From positions 1 through 23,706 of the forward strand of contig URQJ01000011.1 in NCBI GenBank assembly GCA_900549945.1: a DNA stretch of 23,706 bases, given 5' to 3'. This DNA comes from an uncultured Oscillospiraceae bacterium. GTDB taxonomy: Bacteria > Bacillota > Clostridia > Oscillospirales > Acutalibacteraceae. The notes under the pieces were generated by a model, which saw nothing but the letters and a program-made list of their open reading frames with translations, had not been told where the DNA came from and ran no database searches. The position numbers were made by a program, and so were the translations under genes. Positions 8,983 to 16,497 of the stretch are shown piece after piece. Position 1 is the stretch's first letter. Each line of letters begins with the position of its first letter.

Positions 8983-9027
8983 CAAAATTATGGCCTCCTG
9001 CCGCAGATCACACTGCGGCAGGAGGCC
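8983..9027 (-). terminator. Terminator downstream of the MATE gene
   Basis: A perfect 14-bp stem (8992-9005 with 9014-9027) closes an 8-base loop. On the minus strand it is followed by ATAATTTTG, a moderate U tract. It lies 22 bases past the MATE stop codon and separates this gene from the mraZ promoter. Confidence 0.75.
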
Positions 9028-9049
9028 GTTGACGGTACTCTATGAAAAA

Positions 9050-10402
9050 TCAGGCGAGCGGGGCGAGAATCCGCCTGTCCGCCCGCCGATAAAGATACAG
9101 GGCAAACGGAACAGCAAGCAGCTCCGCCAAGACAAAGGCCGTCCACAGCAGCGCGAGCCCGCCGATTTCAGACAGCACACCGACGAGAAGCAGCGGCAGC
9201 GCCACCTGCCGCAGCAGCATCAGGTACATGCTGTACATGCCGAGGCCGAGCGCCTGAAACACCGTGCCAAGCACAAGGCCGGGCACAGACACAGCATAGC
9301 TCAGCGCAAGCCAGCGCACCGCGGGAACACCCACCGCCAGCATAGAGGCTGAAGCATCAAAAAAGCCGAGAATCCAGCCCGGCAGCAGCTCGAGCACCGC
9401 AAAGGGCACGGCCACAAACAAGGCGGAATACAGCAGCGCCCAGCGGATGCTCTCGTAGATCCGACCGCGCCGGGCCGCACCGTAGTTGTATGCGACAACG
9501 GGAATCAGCCCATTATTGACACCGTGCATGCCGATGAGCGCGATGCTTTGCATGCGGGCGCATACGCCGTACACTGCAACAGCCGTGGAGGAAAAGCCCT
9601 GCAAAACCGTGTTCACAAAAACACCCGTAACGGAAACGACGCCCTGCATCAGCGCAGTTGGGACGCCGACACGCAGAATTTCAGCAATATACACCCACCG
9701 CACACGCAGCGTAAAGCGGATCGGAATCTCCGGGTTCATGCGCAGATTGACGATAACGCCGGCCGCAGCGCCGAGGCACTGGCCGATCACGGTGGCATAC
9801 GCCGCGCCCGCCGTACCCATTGCCGGCAGGCCAAAGCCGCCGAAAATCAAGATTGGATCGAGGATCAGGTTTGTAACCGACGCCGTGGAAAGCGTAACAA
9901 GGAACAGCATAGGCCTGCCGGTCGCAATGAGGAAGCGGTCAAAGACCCACTGCGCCATTTGGCCAAAGGAGAACAGCATGCAGACTTGCAGATAATCCAC
10001 CCCATAGGCGGCGATTTCCGGCTGCCCGGCCGCCTGCCACGCAAAATACGGGCGCACCCCGAGCACACAGGCCAGCGCAATCAACAGGTAGGCGCCTATG
10101 GAAAGCAGCATGGCCGCAGAGGCTGTTTCGCGCACTTTTTCACGGTTGTGCTCTCCTATCGCCTTTGAAATCGCCGCATTCAGGCCAACGGCAACACCGC
10201 AGCCCAGCGCAGACATGATGGTCTGTACCGGCGCGGCAAGCGAAAGCGCGGTGAGCGCCGCCTCATTTACGCGCGAAACGAAAATGCTGTCCACCACGTT
10301 GTAAAGCGAATTGACGAGCAGGGAAAGCATCAGCGGAACCGCTGTGCCAAGCAGCAGGCGCGGCACGGGCTGGGTTCCCATGCGGTTTTCCTTTTGTTCC
10401 AT
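9050..10402 (-). CDS. MATE family multidrug/toxin efflux transporter
   Basis: A cation-coupled antiporter of the MATE family, in the cytoplasmic membrane. The 450-residue length and about twelve hydrophobic segments in two repeated halves are standard. Family marks are PRLLLGTAVPLMLSLLVNSLYNVVDSI at the N-terminus (residues 14-40), LGCGVAVGLNAAISKAIGEHN, and in the second half GMHGVNNGLIPVVAYNYGA, the equivalent loop. The start ATG at 10402 has AAAGGAG eleven bases upstream. It has its own promoter and terminator and is unrelated to the genes on either side, so it is probably a stand-alone gene. The substrate cannot be predicted. It resembles the DinF/NorM-like branch common in Clostridia. 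Confidence 0.93.
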   Translation of the reverse strand: MEQKENRMGTQPVPRLLLGTAVPLMLSLLVNSLYNVVDSIFVSRVNEAALTALSLAAPVQTIMSALGCGVAVGLNAAISKAIGEHNREKVRETASAAMLLSIGAYLLIALACVLGVRPYFAWQAAGQPEIAAYGVDYLQVCMLFSFGQMAQWVFDRFLIATGRPMLFLVTLSTASVTNLILDPILIFGGFGLPAMGTAGAAYATVIGQCLGAAAGVIVNLRMNPEIPIRFTLRVRWVYIAEILRVGVPTALMQGVVSVTGVFVNTVLQGFSSTAVAVYGVCARMQSIALIGMHGVNNGLIPVVAYNYGAARRGRIYESIRWALLYSALFVAVPFAVLELLPGWILGFFDASASMLAVGVPAVRWLALSYAVSVPGLVLGTVFQALGLGMYSMYLMLLRQVALPLLLVGVLSEIGGLALLWTAFVLAELLAVPFALYLYRRADRRILAPLA

Positions 10403-10437
10403 AAAGCACGAGTCTCCTTTGCTGTTTCGTTGCCCTT

Positions 10438-10466
10438 ATTGTATCAAGGCCGGTTTTAAATAGCAA
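10438..10466 (-). promoter_or_regulatory. Promoter of the MATE gene with small palindrome
   Basis: TTGCTA (10461-10466) and TACAAT (10438-10443) are 17 bases apart on the minus strand. An AT-rich 6-bp inverted repeat (AAATAG at 10458-10463, CTATTT at 10471-10476, 7-base spacer) overlaps the -35 and could be an operator for an unlinked repressor; no regulator gene is adjacent. Confidence 0.6.
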
Positions 10467-10511
10467 ATACCTATTTTCAATTTCTATCCATAGTCAAAAA
10501 GCATAGGAGTT

Positions 10512-10559
10512 TGTTAAAAATATAAGGATCCCCGGTTTGCTCTGCGCGCCGGAGATCCT
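10512..10559 (-). terminator. Terminator of the rsmD-coaD-coiled-coil operon
   Basis: AGGATC-C-CCGG (10525-10535) pairs with CCGG-A-GATCCT (10549-10559), leaving one mismatch. On the minus strand the hairpin is followed by TTATATTTTT. It begins 26 bases after the stop codon of the coiled-coil gene. Confidence 0.75.
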
Positions 10560-10584
10560 GCTGTGCCTATTATTTCAAGATATT

Positions 10585-11076
10585 TTACTGCTCGTTCGTC
10601 TGCTGTGCGGTCTGCTGCGCGGATTTCAGCGACTGGCGGGTCTTTCTGAGCTCGGCCAGCGCCGTGGTCATCGACTCGTCGGTGCGGCGCATGAGGTCCT
10701 CCACGTAATCGTTCGAGGCCTTGCGCATGTCGCGGAACTTGACCTGCGCCTGCGCCATAATGTCGTTCGCCTTCGCCTGCGCCTGCCGGACGATCTCCTC
10801 CTGATTGACGAGCGTTTTCGCCTTTTCCTCGGCGACGCGCACGATCGTCTCCGCCTCGCGCTGCGCCTCGCTGATGATCTGCGCGCGGTCCGCGACAATC
10901 GCCTTCGCCTTGCGCACCTCAGCCGGGATCGCCTCACGGATCTCGTCGAGAATCTGCCTTGCCTCCTCGGTATCGATAAAGGATTTGCCGCCGGAGAGCG
11001 GAAGGCTCCAGCCCTTCTCCAGAACGTCGTAAAGCTCGTCGATCAAATCTTCAACTGCTGCCTGATTGTTGCTCAT
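10585..11076 (-). CDS. DivIVA-like / ATP-synthase-b-like coiled-coil protein (function unknown)
   Basis: A soluble, helical protein of 163 residues. It begins with an acidic helix (EDLIDELYDVLEKGWSLPLS), has a short Gly/Ser-containing turn, then FIDTEEARQILDEIREAIP, and from about residue 55 to 150 a continuous Ala/Glu/Arg/Lys/Gln-rich coiled coil without membrane segments. Such proteins are often auto-annotated as ATP synthase subunit B/H-like or DivIVA-like. From memory, relatives frequently sit beside coaD in Clostridia, which suits this context; the cellular role is not established. I prefer the ATG at 11076, which has AAAGGA nine bases upstream, over the ATG at 11085, which abuts that site. 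The gene follows coaD by 33 bases and precedes a terminator, so it is the last gene of the rsmD operon. Confidence 0.75.
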   Translation of the reverse strand: MSNNQAAVEDLIDELYDVLEKGWSLPLSGGKSFIDTEEARQILDEIREAIPAEVRKAKAIVADRAQIISEAQREAETIVRVAEEKAKTLVNQEEIVRQAQAKANDIMAQAQVKFRDMRKASNDYVEDLMRRTDESMTTALAELRKTRQSLKSAQQTAQQTNEQ

Positions 11077-11109
11077 GGTATCCATTCCTTTCTCATTCAG
11101 CCGATGCGC

Positions 11110-11598
11110 TTAGCTGCGCGCCGTGCGGCATAATCTTTCATTGATTCTCTCGAGCAGGCACGCCGGCACAAAATGCGAAATATCGCCGCCGAAGCCGGCC
11201 ACCTGCTTGACAAGGCTGGAGCTTAAAAACATGTTCTCCACACGCGTGGGCAGGAACATCGTCTCCACCTCGGGGTTGAGCTGCTTATTTGCAAGCGCCA
11301 TCTGAAACTCGTACTCGTAGTCCGAAACGGCGCGCAGGCCCTTGATAATCGCGATGGCGCCCTTCTCGCGGGCGTAATCGGCGAGCAGGCCGCTCACGCT
11401 GTCCACCTCCACGCCCATGCCCGCGGTCACTGTCCGCAGCATGTCCATGCGCTCCTCCACGGAGAAGCTGAAGTGCTTTTCGGGATTGATCGGCACCGCC
11501 ACAATCACCTTGTCAAATATCTTGCACGCCCGGGTGATGATGTCCATATGCCCCAGCGTGACCGGGTCAAAGCTGCCCGGGCAGATTCCAATTCTCAT
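11110..11598 (-). CDS. coaD: Phosphopantetheine adenylyltransferase
   Basis: CoaD transfers an adenylyl group from ATP to 4'-phosphopantetheine, the penultimate step of coenzyme A synthesis, in the cytoplasm. The 162-residue length is typical. The nucleotidyltransferase motif is GSFDPVTLGH at 8-17 (T/HxGH with T14, G16, H17); KGLRAVSDYEYEFQMA follows at 86-101, and SSSLVK at 126-131 is the second nucleotide-binding element. The start ATG at 11598 has AGAGGA six bases upstream. It is 22 bases downstream of rsmD, the classic rsmD-coaD pairing. Confidence 0.97.
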   Translation of the reverse strand: MRIGICPGSFDPVTLGHMDIITRACKIFDKVIVAVPINPEKHFSFSVEERMDMLRTVTAGMGVEVDSVSGLLADYAREKGAIAIIKGLRAVSDYEYEFQMALANKQLNPEVETMFLPTRVENMFLSSSLVKQVAGFGGDISHFVPACLLERINERLCRTARS

Positions 11599-11620
11599 GT
11601 TGAATCCTCTTCTCCGCCGC

Positions 11621-12166
11621 TCAGGCCATGCTTTCGTGGCGGTAAGCGGTCAGCAGAATTTTTCCGTATCGGTATTCGCGCGTGCGCACGAATCCGCCAG
11701 CCGCGTCCGGCAGTACTTCGTCCGCAGGGTGCTCGCAGATCACGATGCCGCCGCGGCTCATCTGCGGCGCGACCGCCGAAAGCGCCTTTTCCAAAATGCC
11801 GGTGCGGTAAGGCGGGTCGAGAAACGCGATGTCAAACGGCCCGGCGCCGCGCAGAAGAAAGGCGGCGTAATCGGCGTTGACGATCTGTGCCTGCTCTTCA
11901 AAGCCGGTCGTTTTCACATTCTCCGCAACGACTGCGCAGGACGCCTTCGCCTGATCGACGAACACGGCGCGCGCCGCGCCGCGGCTCAGCGCCTCGAGCC
12001 CGATTTGGCCGGAGCCGGCAAACAGGTCGAGAAACACGCGGCCCTCCACGTCAAATTGCAGGATGTTGAACAGCGCTTCCTTGATGCGGTCCGGCGTGGG
12101 CCGCACGGCCTGCCCCTCCAGCGTCCTGAGCTTTCTGCCCCGGCGGGAGCCGGTAATAATTCGCAA
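11621..12166 (-). CDS. rsmD: 16S rRNA m2G966 methyltransferase
   Basis: RsmD N2-methylates G966 of 16S rRNA with SAM. The protein has 181 residues and begins MRIITGSRRGRKL, exactly the family start, although the codon is TTG at 12166. The frame upstream lacks the family pattern, and AAAGGAG lies ten bases before the TTG. The SAM-binding motif DLFAGSGQIGLEA is at 47-59, VFVDQ follows, and the catalytic DPPY is at 117-120. A consensus-like promoter lies just upstream, so this is the first gene of the rsmD-coaD operon. Confidence 0.95.
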   Translation of the reverse strand: MRIITGSRRGRKLRTLEGQAVRPTPDRIKEALFNILQFDVEGRVFLDLFAGSGQIGLEALSRGAARAVFVDQAKASCAVVAENVKTTGFEEQAQIVNADYAAFLLRGAGPFDIAFLDPPYRTGILEKALSAVAPQMSRGGIVICEHPADEVLPDAAGGFVRTREYRYGKILLTAYRHESMA

Positions 12167-12198
12167 GCGGGAACAACTCCTTTCGATTTAACAAACTG

Positions 12199-12227
12199 AT
12201 TATCCCATTATTCAAAGAATATGTCAA
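12199..12227 (-). promoter_or_regulatory. Sigma-A promoter of rsmD-coaD
   Basis: A perfect TTGACA (12222-12227) is 17 bases from GATAAT (12199-12204) on the minus strand, immediately after the uvrC terminator. The 5' leader would be about 25 bases. Confidence 0.85.
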
Positions 12228-12249
12228 CCGTTTTTGCCGAGAAAAGCCG

Positions 12250-12289
12250 AAAAAAGCGGAAATCAATCCGTTTTTCGCCGAATTTCCGC
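12250..12289 (-). terminator. Terminator of uvrC
   Basis: GCGGAAAT (12282-12289 on the minus strand) pairs with ATTTCCGC (12256-12263) across an 18-base loop, followed by six T residues (12250-12255). It sits just after the uvrC stop codon. Confidence 0.8.
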
Positions 12290-12291
12290 CA

Positions 12292-14166
12292 TCATTCTGC
12301 GTCGTGCTCCGGCACCGCCTCCGGGTGGAAATAGCCGTACACCGCGCGCGCAGCCGGCGCGTTCATGCCCGGCGTTTCCTCAAGCATCTCGACCGTTGCC
12401 TCGCTGACGGCGCGCACGGTGCGGAAATGCTTCATCAGCGCCCGGGCGCGCGTCTCGCCGATGCCCGGGATGCCGGTCAGCGTCGTGGAAATCGTATTTT
12501 TTTTCCGCTGCTGGCGGTGGTAGCCGATCGCAAAGCGGTGCACCTCATCCTGAATCGTCGAGATCAGCGTGAAGGCCGCGCGGTTCGAGTTGATCGCGAT
12601 CTCGCCGCCGTCCTCGGCGATCGCGCGCGTGCGGTGCTTGTCGTCCTTGACCATGCCGTACACCGGCACGTCGATGCCCATCTGCCGCAGCAGCGGGCGC
12701 ACCGCGGCTACGTGCCCCTTGCCGCCGTCGAGCAGAATCAGGTCCGGCAGGCGGCCGAAGCCCTCGGGGGCTTCGGCGCGGCGGTACTCCTCAAAGCGCC
12801 GGCCGATAACCTCGCGCATGCTGCCGTAGTCGTCCTGCCCCTCGACGGTCTTGATCTTGAACTTGCGGTAGGCGTTTTTCAGCGGGCGGCCGTTTTCAAA
12901 GACGATCATGCCCGCCACATTTTCGCCGCCCGCGAGGTTCGAAATATCGTAGGACTCAATGTATTCCGGCGTTTTCTGCAAATTCAGCAGCTTGCGCAGC
13001 TCATCGAGCGCCGAGGTCTCGCGCCCGGTGGTGCGCCCCGTCGCCTGCGCGAGCGCCTCGGCCGCGTTTGTGCGGCACATTTCCACGAGCTGCTTCTGCT
13101 CGCCCTTCTGCGGAATGTGCAGCTTCACGCGCCGCCCGGCCTTCTTCGTGAGCCATTCGGCGATGACCTCCGCATCGTTGACCGCGCCGTCGAGCGTGAC
13201 GACCGGCGGGATCTTGTCGCGGATCGCGTAATACTGCGTTAAAAACTCGCTGCGGATCTGCTCGGGGTCGCTGTCGCCGTTCAGGATGAACGACTCGCGG
13301 TCGTAGAGCCGGCCGCCCGAAAAGCGGAATACCTGCACGCTCACCTTTTCGCCGCCGAGCACCAGCGCGAAAACGTCCTGCTCGGGGATGCGGCTCGCAA
13401 CGACCTTCTGGCGCTCCTTGAGCTTATTTATAGCCGCAATGCGGTCGCGTATGCGCGCGGCAAGCTCAAATTCCATGTTTTCCGCGGCCTCGTTCATCTT
13501 TTCCGTGAGCGCGCGCACCGAATCACTCGCGCCGCCGCGGATAAAATCGAGCGCGTCCTGCACGGCCTCGGCGTACTCCTTCTGGCTCACATGCCCGCGG
13601 CACGGCGCGCAGCACTGCTTGATGTAGTAGTTCAGGCACGGCCGCCCCCGGCCGAAATCCTGCGGGAATTTCCGCGAGCAGGAGGGCAGGCGGAAGATTT
13701 TCCGCGCCTCCTCCACCGTGTCCTTGATCGTCCACGCGGAGAGGTACGGCCCGATGTACTTCGCGCCGTCGTCGAGCACCTGCTTCGTTTCCGAAATGCG
13801 CGGCCAGTCGCCGGCCGTCACCTTGATGTAGCTGTAGCCCTTGTCGTCCTTCAAAAGGATGTTGTACTTCGGCTGGTGCTGCTTGATGAGGCTGCTCTCG
13901 AGAATCAGCGCCTCAAACTCGCTGTCCGTCAAAATATACTCGAAATATTCGACGTTTGAGACCATGCGGCGCACCTTTTCGTCATGGTTCTTCTCCGAAC
14001 CGAAATACTGGCTGACGCGGTTTTTGAGCGCCTTGGCCTTGCCAATGTAGATGATCGTACCGTCCTTATCGTGCATAATGTAGACGCCCGGGTGCAGCGG
14101 CAGCTTCATCGCCCTGCGGCGCAGCTCCCGGATATGCTGTTTCTTTTCTTCTGTGAGTAAAACCAT
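12292..14166 (-). CDS. uvrC: Excinuclease ABC subunit C
   Basis: UvrC makes both incisions around DNA lesions in nucleotide excision repair after loading by UvrAB. The 624-residue length is typical. The GIY-YIG nuclease lies at about 25-105 (GVYIMHDKDGTIIYIG at 27-42). A four-cysteine cluster follows (C163, C177, C185, C189), matching the spacing of the iron-sulfur site described for UvrC. The UVR motif for UvrB contact is at about 214-250, and the C-terminal RNase-H-like nuclease contains ESYDISN and LILLDGGKGH. Tandem helix-hairpin-helix motifs (LTGIPGIGETRARALMKHF) are near the end. The start ATG at 14166 has AAAGG about ten bases upstream. I could not identify a convincing promoter in the 105 bases between ptsH and uvrC. 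Confidence 0.97.
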   Translation of the reverse strand: MVLLTEEKKQHIRELRRRAMKLPLHPGVYIMHDKDGTIIYIGKAKALKNRVSQYFGSEKNHDEKVRRMVSNVEYFEYILTDSEFEALILESSLIKQHQPKYNILLKDDKGYSYIKVTAGDWPRISETKQVLDDGAKYIGPYLSAWTIKDTVEEARKIFRLPSCSRKFPQDFGRGRPCLNYYIKQCCAPCRGHVSQKEYAEAVQDALDFIRGGASDSVRALTEKMNEAAENMEFELAARIRDRIAAINKLKERQKVVASRIPEQDVFALVLGGEKVSVQVFRFSGGRLYDRESFILNGDSDPEQIRSEFLTQYYAIRDKIPPVVTLDGAVNDAEVIAEWLTKKAGRRVKLHIPQKGEQKQLVEMCRTNAAEALAQATGRTTGRETSALDELRKLLNLQKTPEYIESYDISNLAGGENVAGMIVFENGRPLKNAYRKFKIKTVEGQDDYGSMREVIGRRFEEYRRAEAPEGFGRLPDLILLDGGKGHVAAVRPLLRQMGIDVPVYGMVKDDKHRTRAIAEDGGEIAINSNRAAFTLISTIQDEVHRFAIGYHRQQRKKNTISTTLTGIPGIGETRARALMKHFRTVRAVSEATVEMLEETPGMNAPAARAVYGYFHPEAVPEHDAE

Positions 14167-14216
14167 CTGCCGCCGCCTTTCTTTTGCGCCCTGCGCCGAA
14201 AAAATGCTCCGCCGTA

Positions 14217-14252
14217 TATAAAGAAACGCCTACCGGAATGCTCCGATAGGCG
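14217..14252 (-). terminator. Terminator of ptsH
   Basis: An 11-bp stem with one G-T pair (14227-14237 with 14242-14252, 4-base loop) is followed on the minus strand by TTTCTTTAT. It lies 20 bases after the HPr stop codon. Confidence 0.75.
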
Positions 14253-14271
14253 CCGTTCGTGCCGGTAAAAC

Positions 14272-14535
14272 TTATTCTGCAAAACCCGATTCCACAAGAG
14301 CGACCAGGCTGTCGACAGCCTCCTGCTCGTCGGAACCATCGGCGATGATGTCGATCTTCGTGCCGCCGACAATACCGAGAGACAGAACACCGAGAAGGCT
14401 CTTGGCATTGACACGGCGCTCTTCCTTCTCAACCCAAATGGACGATTTGAACTCGTTTGCCTTCTGGATGAAGAACGTGGCCGGTCTGGCGTGGAGACCT
14501 ACCTGATTCTGCACCATAACTTCCTTAACACACAT
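14272..14535 (-). CDS. ptsH: Phosphocarrier protein HPr
   Basis: HPr relays phosphate from enzyme I to sugar-specific PTS components and in Firmicutes also controls CcpA. It has 87 residues. H15 in GLHARPA (13-19) is the PTS phosphorylation site, and S46 in NAKSLLGVLSLGI is the HPr-kinase site, so both PTS transport and carbon catabolite control are possible. The presence of H15 argues against the Crh paralogue. I chose the ATG at 14535, with CAGGAGA nine bases upstream; the in-frame GTG at 14544 overlaps that site. No enzyme I gene is next to it. It has its own promoter and terminator, so it is monocistronic. Confidence 0.95.
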   Translation of the reverse strand: MCVKEVMVQNQVGLHARPATFFIQKANEFKSSIWVEKEERRVNAKSLLGVLSLGIVGGTKIDIIADGSDEQEAVDSLVALVESGFAE

Positions 14536-14616
14536 GCGATTCACTCTCCTGGTAGTAATCAGTAAATTCTGGATTTCTTATGAAAAAATAATGGGGTCTC
14601 AACCCTCACGCGTCTT

Positions 14617-14644
14617 ATTATAGCATAATTTGTCTGCCCGTCAA
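14617..14644 (-). promoter_or_regulatory. Sigma-A promoter of ptsH
   Basis: TTGACG (14639-14644) and a perfect TATAAT (14617-14622) are 16 bases apart on the minus strand, about 80 bases upstream of the HPr start codon. Confidence 0.8.
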
Positions 14645-14781
14645 GCGTGCAGGCCCATTTTTGGATACATGCCAGTTGCGCCTCCCGCTTTCGCCGGACC
14701 CCTTTGTGCAGTTTGCACCGTTTGTTGAAAACATTTCGTCGCTTTATCCTTTGCAGGCGGACAAAAGCCGTCGAAACGCGT

Positions 14782-15504
14782 CTACTTTTGCTCTAAAAGC
14801 ATCTTATCCTCCCGGGTCAGGGCATGGCGCTGAAAGAGATCGGGGCGGGCCTCCCGCGTGCGCAGAAGCGACTGCACGCGGCGCCATTTTCGTATATTTT
14901 CATGGTGCCCGCTCATGAGCGCCTCGGGCACGGCGCGTCCCCGCCAGACGGATGGGCGGGTGTACTGCGGGTATTCGAGCAGGCCGTCAAAATGGCTCTC
15001 CTCCTCGAAACAGACGTCCTCGGAAAGTACGCCCGGCAGCATGCGCGCCACGGCGTCCGTGAGGATGACGGCCGGCAGCTCGCCGCCGGTCAGCACGAAA
15101 TCGCCGATGGAAACCTCTTCCACATCGTATGCCTCGAGTACGCGCTCATCCACGCCCTCGTAGTGGCCGCAGAGGATCAGAAGATTCTCGTGCGCGGCGA
15201 GCGCCTTCACCTTTTCCTGATTCAGAACGCGGCCGCGGGGGGACATATACACAATATGCGGCCGCACGCCGGTGTGTTCGGCGACCGCCTCAAAAGCCGA
15301 GGCGACCGGCTCGGCCATCAGCAGCATGCCCTTGCCGCCGCCGAAGGTGCAGTCGTCCACGCGCTTGTGCGCGCCCTCGCCCCAGCGCCGGAGCTGGTGG
15401 CAGCACACCTGCAAATGGCCGCGCGCCCTAGCGCGCCCGATAATGCTCTCGCCGAGCAGCGTCTCGCACATCTCCGGAAAAAGCGTGACAATATCAATCC
15501 GCAT
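14782..15504 (-). CDS. trmD: tRNA (guanine37-N1) methyltransferase
   Basis: TrmD methylates G37 next to the anticodon, preventing +1 frameshifts. It is a SPOUT-family enzyme with a trefoil knot. The 240-residue length is typical. The protein starts MRIDIVTLFPEM; RVDDCTFGGGKGM is at 48-60, and knot motifs LCGHYEGVDERV (111-122) and EVSIGDFVLTGGELPA (130-145) bind SAM. HFDGLLEYPQYTRP carries the catalytic aspartate. The ATG at 15504 overlaps the end of rimM by 11 bases and has GAGGGGG about ten bases upstream, suggesting translational coupling. The commonly adjacent rplS is absent downstream; the next gene is ptsH under its own promoter. I see no clear terminator in the 137 bases after trmD. 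Confidence 0.97.
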   Translation of the reverse strand: MRIDIVTLFPEMCETLLGESIIGRARARGHLQVCCHQLRRWGEGAHKRVDDCTFGGGKGMLLMAEPVASAFEAVAEHTGVRPHIVYMSPRGRVLNQEKVKALAAHENLLILCGHYEGVDERVLEAYDVEEVSIGDFVLTGGELPAVILTDAVARMLPGVLSEDVCFEEESHFDGLLEYPQYTRPSVWRGRAVPEALMSGHHENIRKWRRVQSLLRTREARPDLFQRHALTREDKMLLEQK

Positions 15505-16048
15505 CGGCGCTGTCCCCCTCTGTGGTAATTGTTTCCGCTTCTCCGCCGAATATACCGGGAATCGGGCGCACAAACAACTTTCCGCCGTCCACATCCGTTT
15601 TGGCAATCATCTCATCGACCGCCGGGAACAGGTACTCCGCCCCATTTGCGCCGGCGATGCGGTAGACGTTGTTCGCGCCCGTTTCAAATACCTCTTGCAC
15701 CGTGCCGTACACCGCACCGGTCACGTCGTCGATGACGGAGAGGCCGATCAGATCGCTGATAAAATAGCGGTTTTTCGGCAGGCGCACGTCGTTCCGGTCG
15801 AGGTACAGCACGCGCCCGCGGTAGAGGTCGGCCTCGGTCGCGCTCTCCACGCCCGCCAGACGGACGAGCAGGAGGCTCTTGTGCACGCGGGAGGCGATGA
15901 GGCCCGCGTCGGTGCGGCCCTCGTCAAAATAGAGCCGCTTGAGCTTTTTGAGGAATTCGGCGGAATCGCACCACGGCTCCACGCGCATTTCCCCGCGCAC
16001 GCCGTGTGTGCCGACGATCCGCCCGGCCTCGAGAAACTGTTTTTTCAT
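15494..16048 (-). CDS. rimM: Ribosome maturation factor RimM
   Basis: RimM assists assembly of the 30S head and binds ribosomal protein S19. It has 184 residues. The N-terminal RimM barrel starts KKQFLEAGRIVGTHGVRGEMRVEPW, and the C-terminal PRC-barrel begins around RYFISDLIGLSVIDD and contains TGANNVYRI and FPAVDEMIAKTDV. The ATG at 16048 fits the family start. Its ribosome site is AAAAGGA with another ATG embedded immediately after it (16060), the same layout as at two other genes here. It overlaps trmD, but is separated from khpA by 179 bases that carry a terminator and a large hairpin, so rimM-trmD may be regulated apart from the upstream genes. Confidence 0.95.
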   Translation of the reverse strand: MKKQFLEAGRIVGTHGVRGEMRVEPWCDSAEFLKKLKRLYFDEGRTDAGLIASRVHKSLLLVRLAGVESATEADLYRGRVLYLDRNDVRLPKNRYFISDLIGLSVIDDVTGAVYGTVQEVFETGANNVYRIAGANGAEYLFPAVDEMIAKTDVDGGKLFVRPIPGIFGGEAETITTEGDSADAD

Positions 16049-16085
16049 AATACCAACCATTCCTTTTCGATCTGTGTCGATTGCA

Positions 16086-16169
16086 GCGTGCGGCAGCCTG
16101 CTGCGCAGAAAACGCCGGTGGGCGCCGTCTTTCCGGCGCGGCGTTTTTTCCACAGGCTGCGCCGCACGC
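16086..16169. repeat. Large nested inverted repeat upstream of rimM
   Basis: Three concentric inverted repeats are visible. The outer arms are 15 bp (16086-16100 with 16153-16169, two-base bulge), the middle arms 9 bp (AAAACGCCG at 16109-16117, CGGCGTTTT at 16139-16147) and the inner arms 5 bp (CGCCG at 16123-16127, CGGCG at 16134-16138). Read as RNA from either strand this would form a long, GC-rich structure. It ends 37 bases before the rimM start. It may be a regulatory leader, or an interspersed palindromic repeat of this genome. Confidence 0.7.
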
Positions 16170-16191
16170 GGCTCAAAACCGGCTGGGCAGC

Positions 16192-16220
16192 AAAAAAGGC
16201 GCGCGGGAGGCCCGTGCGCC
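16192..16220 (-). terminator. Terminator after khpA
   Basis: GGCGC-A-CGGG, three-base loop, CCCG-C-GCGCC (16198-16220) forms a 10-bp stem with one A-C mismatch. It is followed on the minus strand by six T residues (16192-16197) and lies eight bases after the khpA stop codon. Confidence 0.75.
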
Positions 16221-16227
16221 CTTGCGG

Positions 16228-16461
16228 TCAGTCGATTTCGACAATAACCTTTTCATTGCTCCGCGTGGCGGCGGCGCGCATGACGACGCGGATCGCCTTC
16301 GCAATGCGCCCCTGCTTGCCGATTACCCGGCCCATATCCGCCTCGGCAACGTGGAGGTGGTAGACGACGGAGCCGTCCTCCCGGGGCTCGTCCATCGTGA
16401 CCGAAACGTCCTCCGGCTGCTCGACGAGGCCTTGCGCAATGATTTTCAAAAGTTCCTGCAT
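16228..16461 (-). CDS. khpA: KH-domain RNA-binding protein KhpA
   Basis: KhpA is a small cytoplasmic RNA chaperone of Gram-positives; with KhpB it binds many RNAs and in some cocci affects cell elongation and division. The 77-residue length is typical. The KH core is EADMGRVIGKQGRIAKAIRVVMRAAA (residues 40-65), with the GKQG loop contacting RNA. The ATG at 16461 has AAAGGA about nine bases upstream. The rpsP-khpA-rimM-trmD order is the usual Firmicute arrangement. Confidence 0.95.
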   Translation of the reverse strand: MQELLKIIAQGLVEQPEDVSVTMDEPREDGSVVYHLHVAEADMGRVIGKQGRIAKAIRVVMRAAATRSNEKVIVEID

Positions 16462-16497
16462 TTCGATTTTCCTTTCTCAGAAAGCGAGCGAGGCCAA

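Noticed and set aside
14645..14781. A terminator or small RNA after trmD
   Set aside because: Only a 5-bp repeat (GTGCA/TGCAC) was seen, with no T tract or promoter pattern supporting either call.
15272..16363. A 363-codon plus-strand frame across trmD, rimM and khpA
   Set aside because: It covers three conserved genes on the other strand and the structured khpA-rimM gap; no family pattern or ribosome site.
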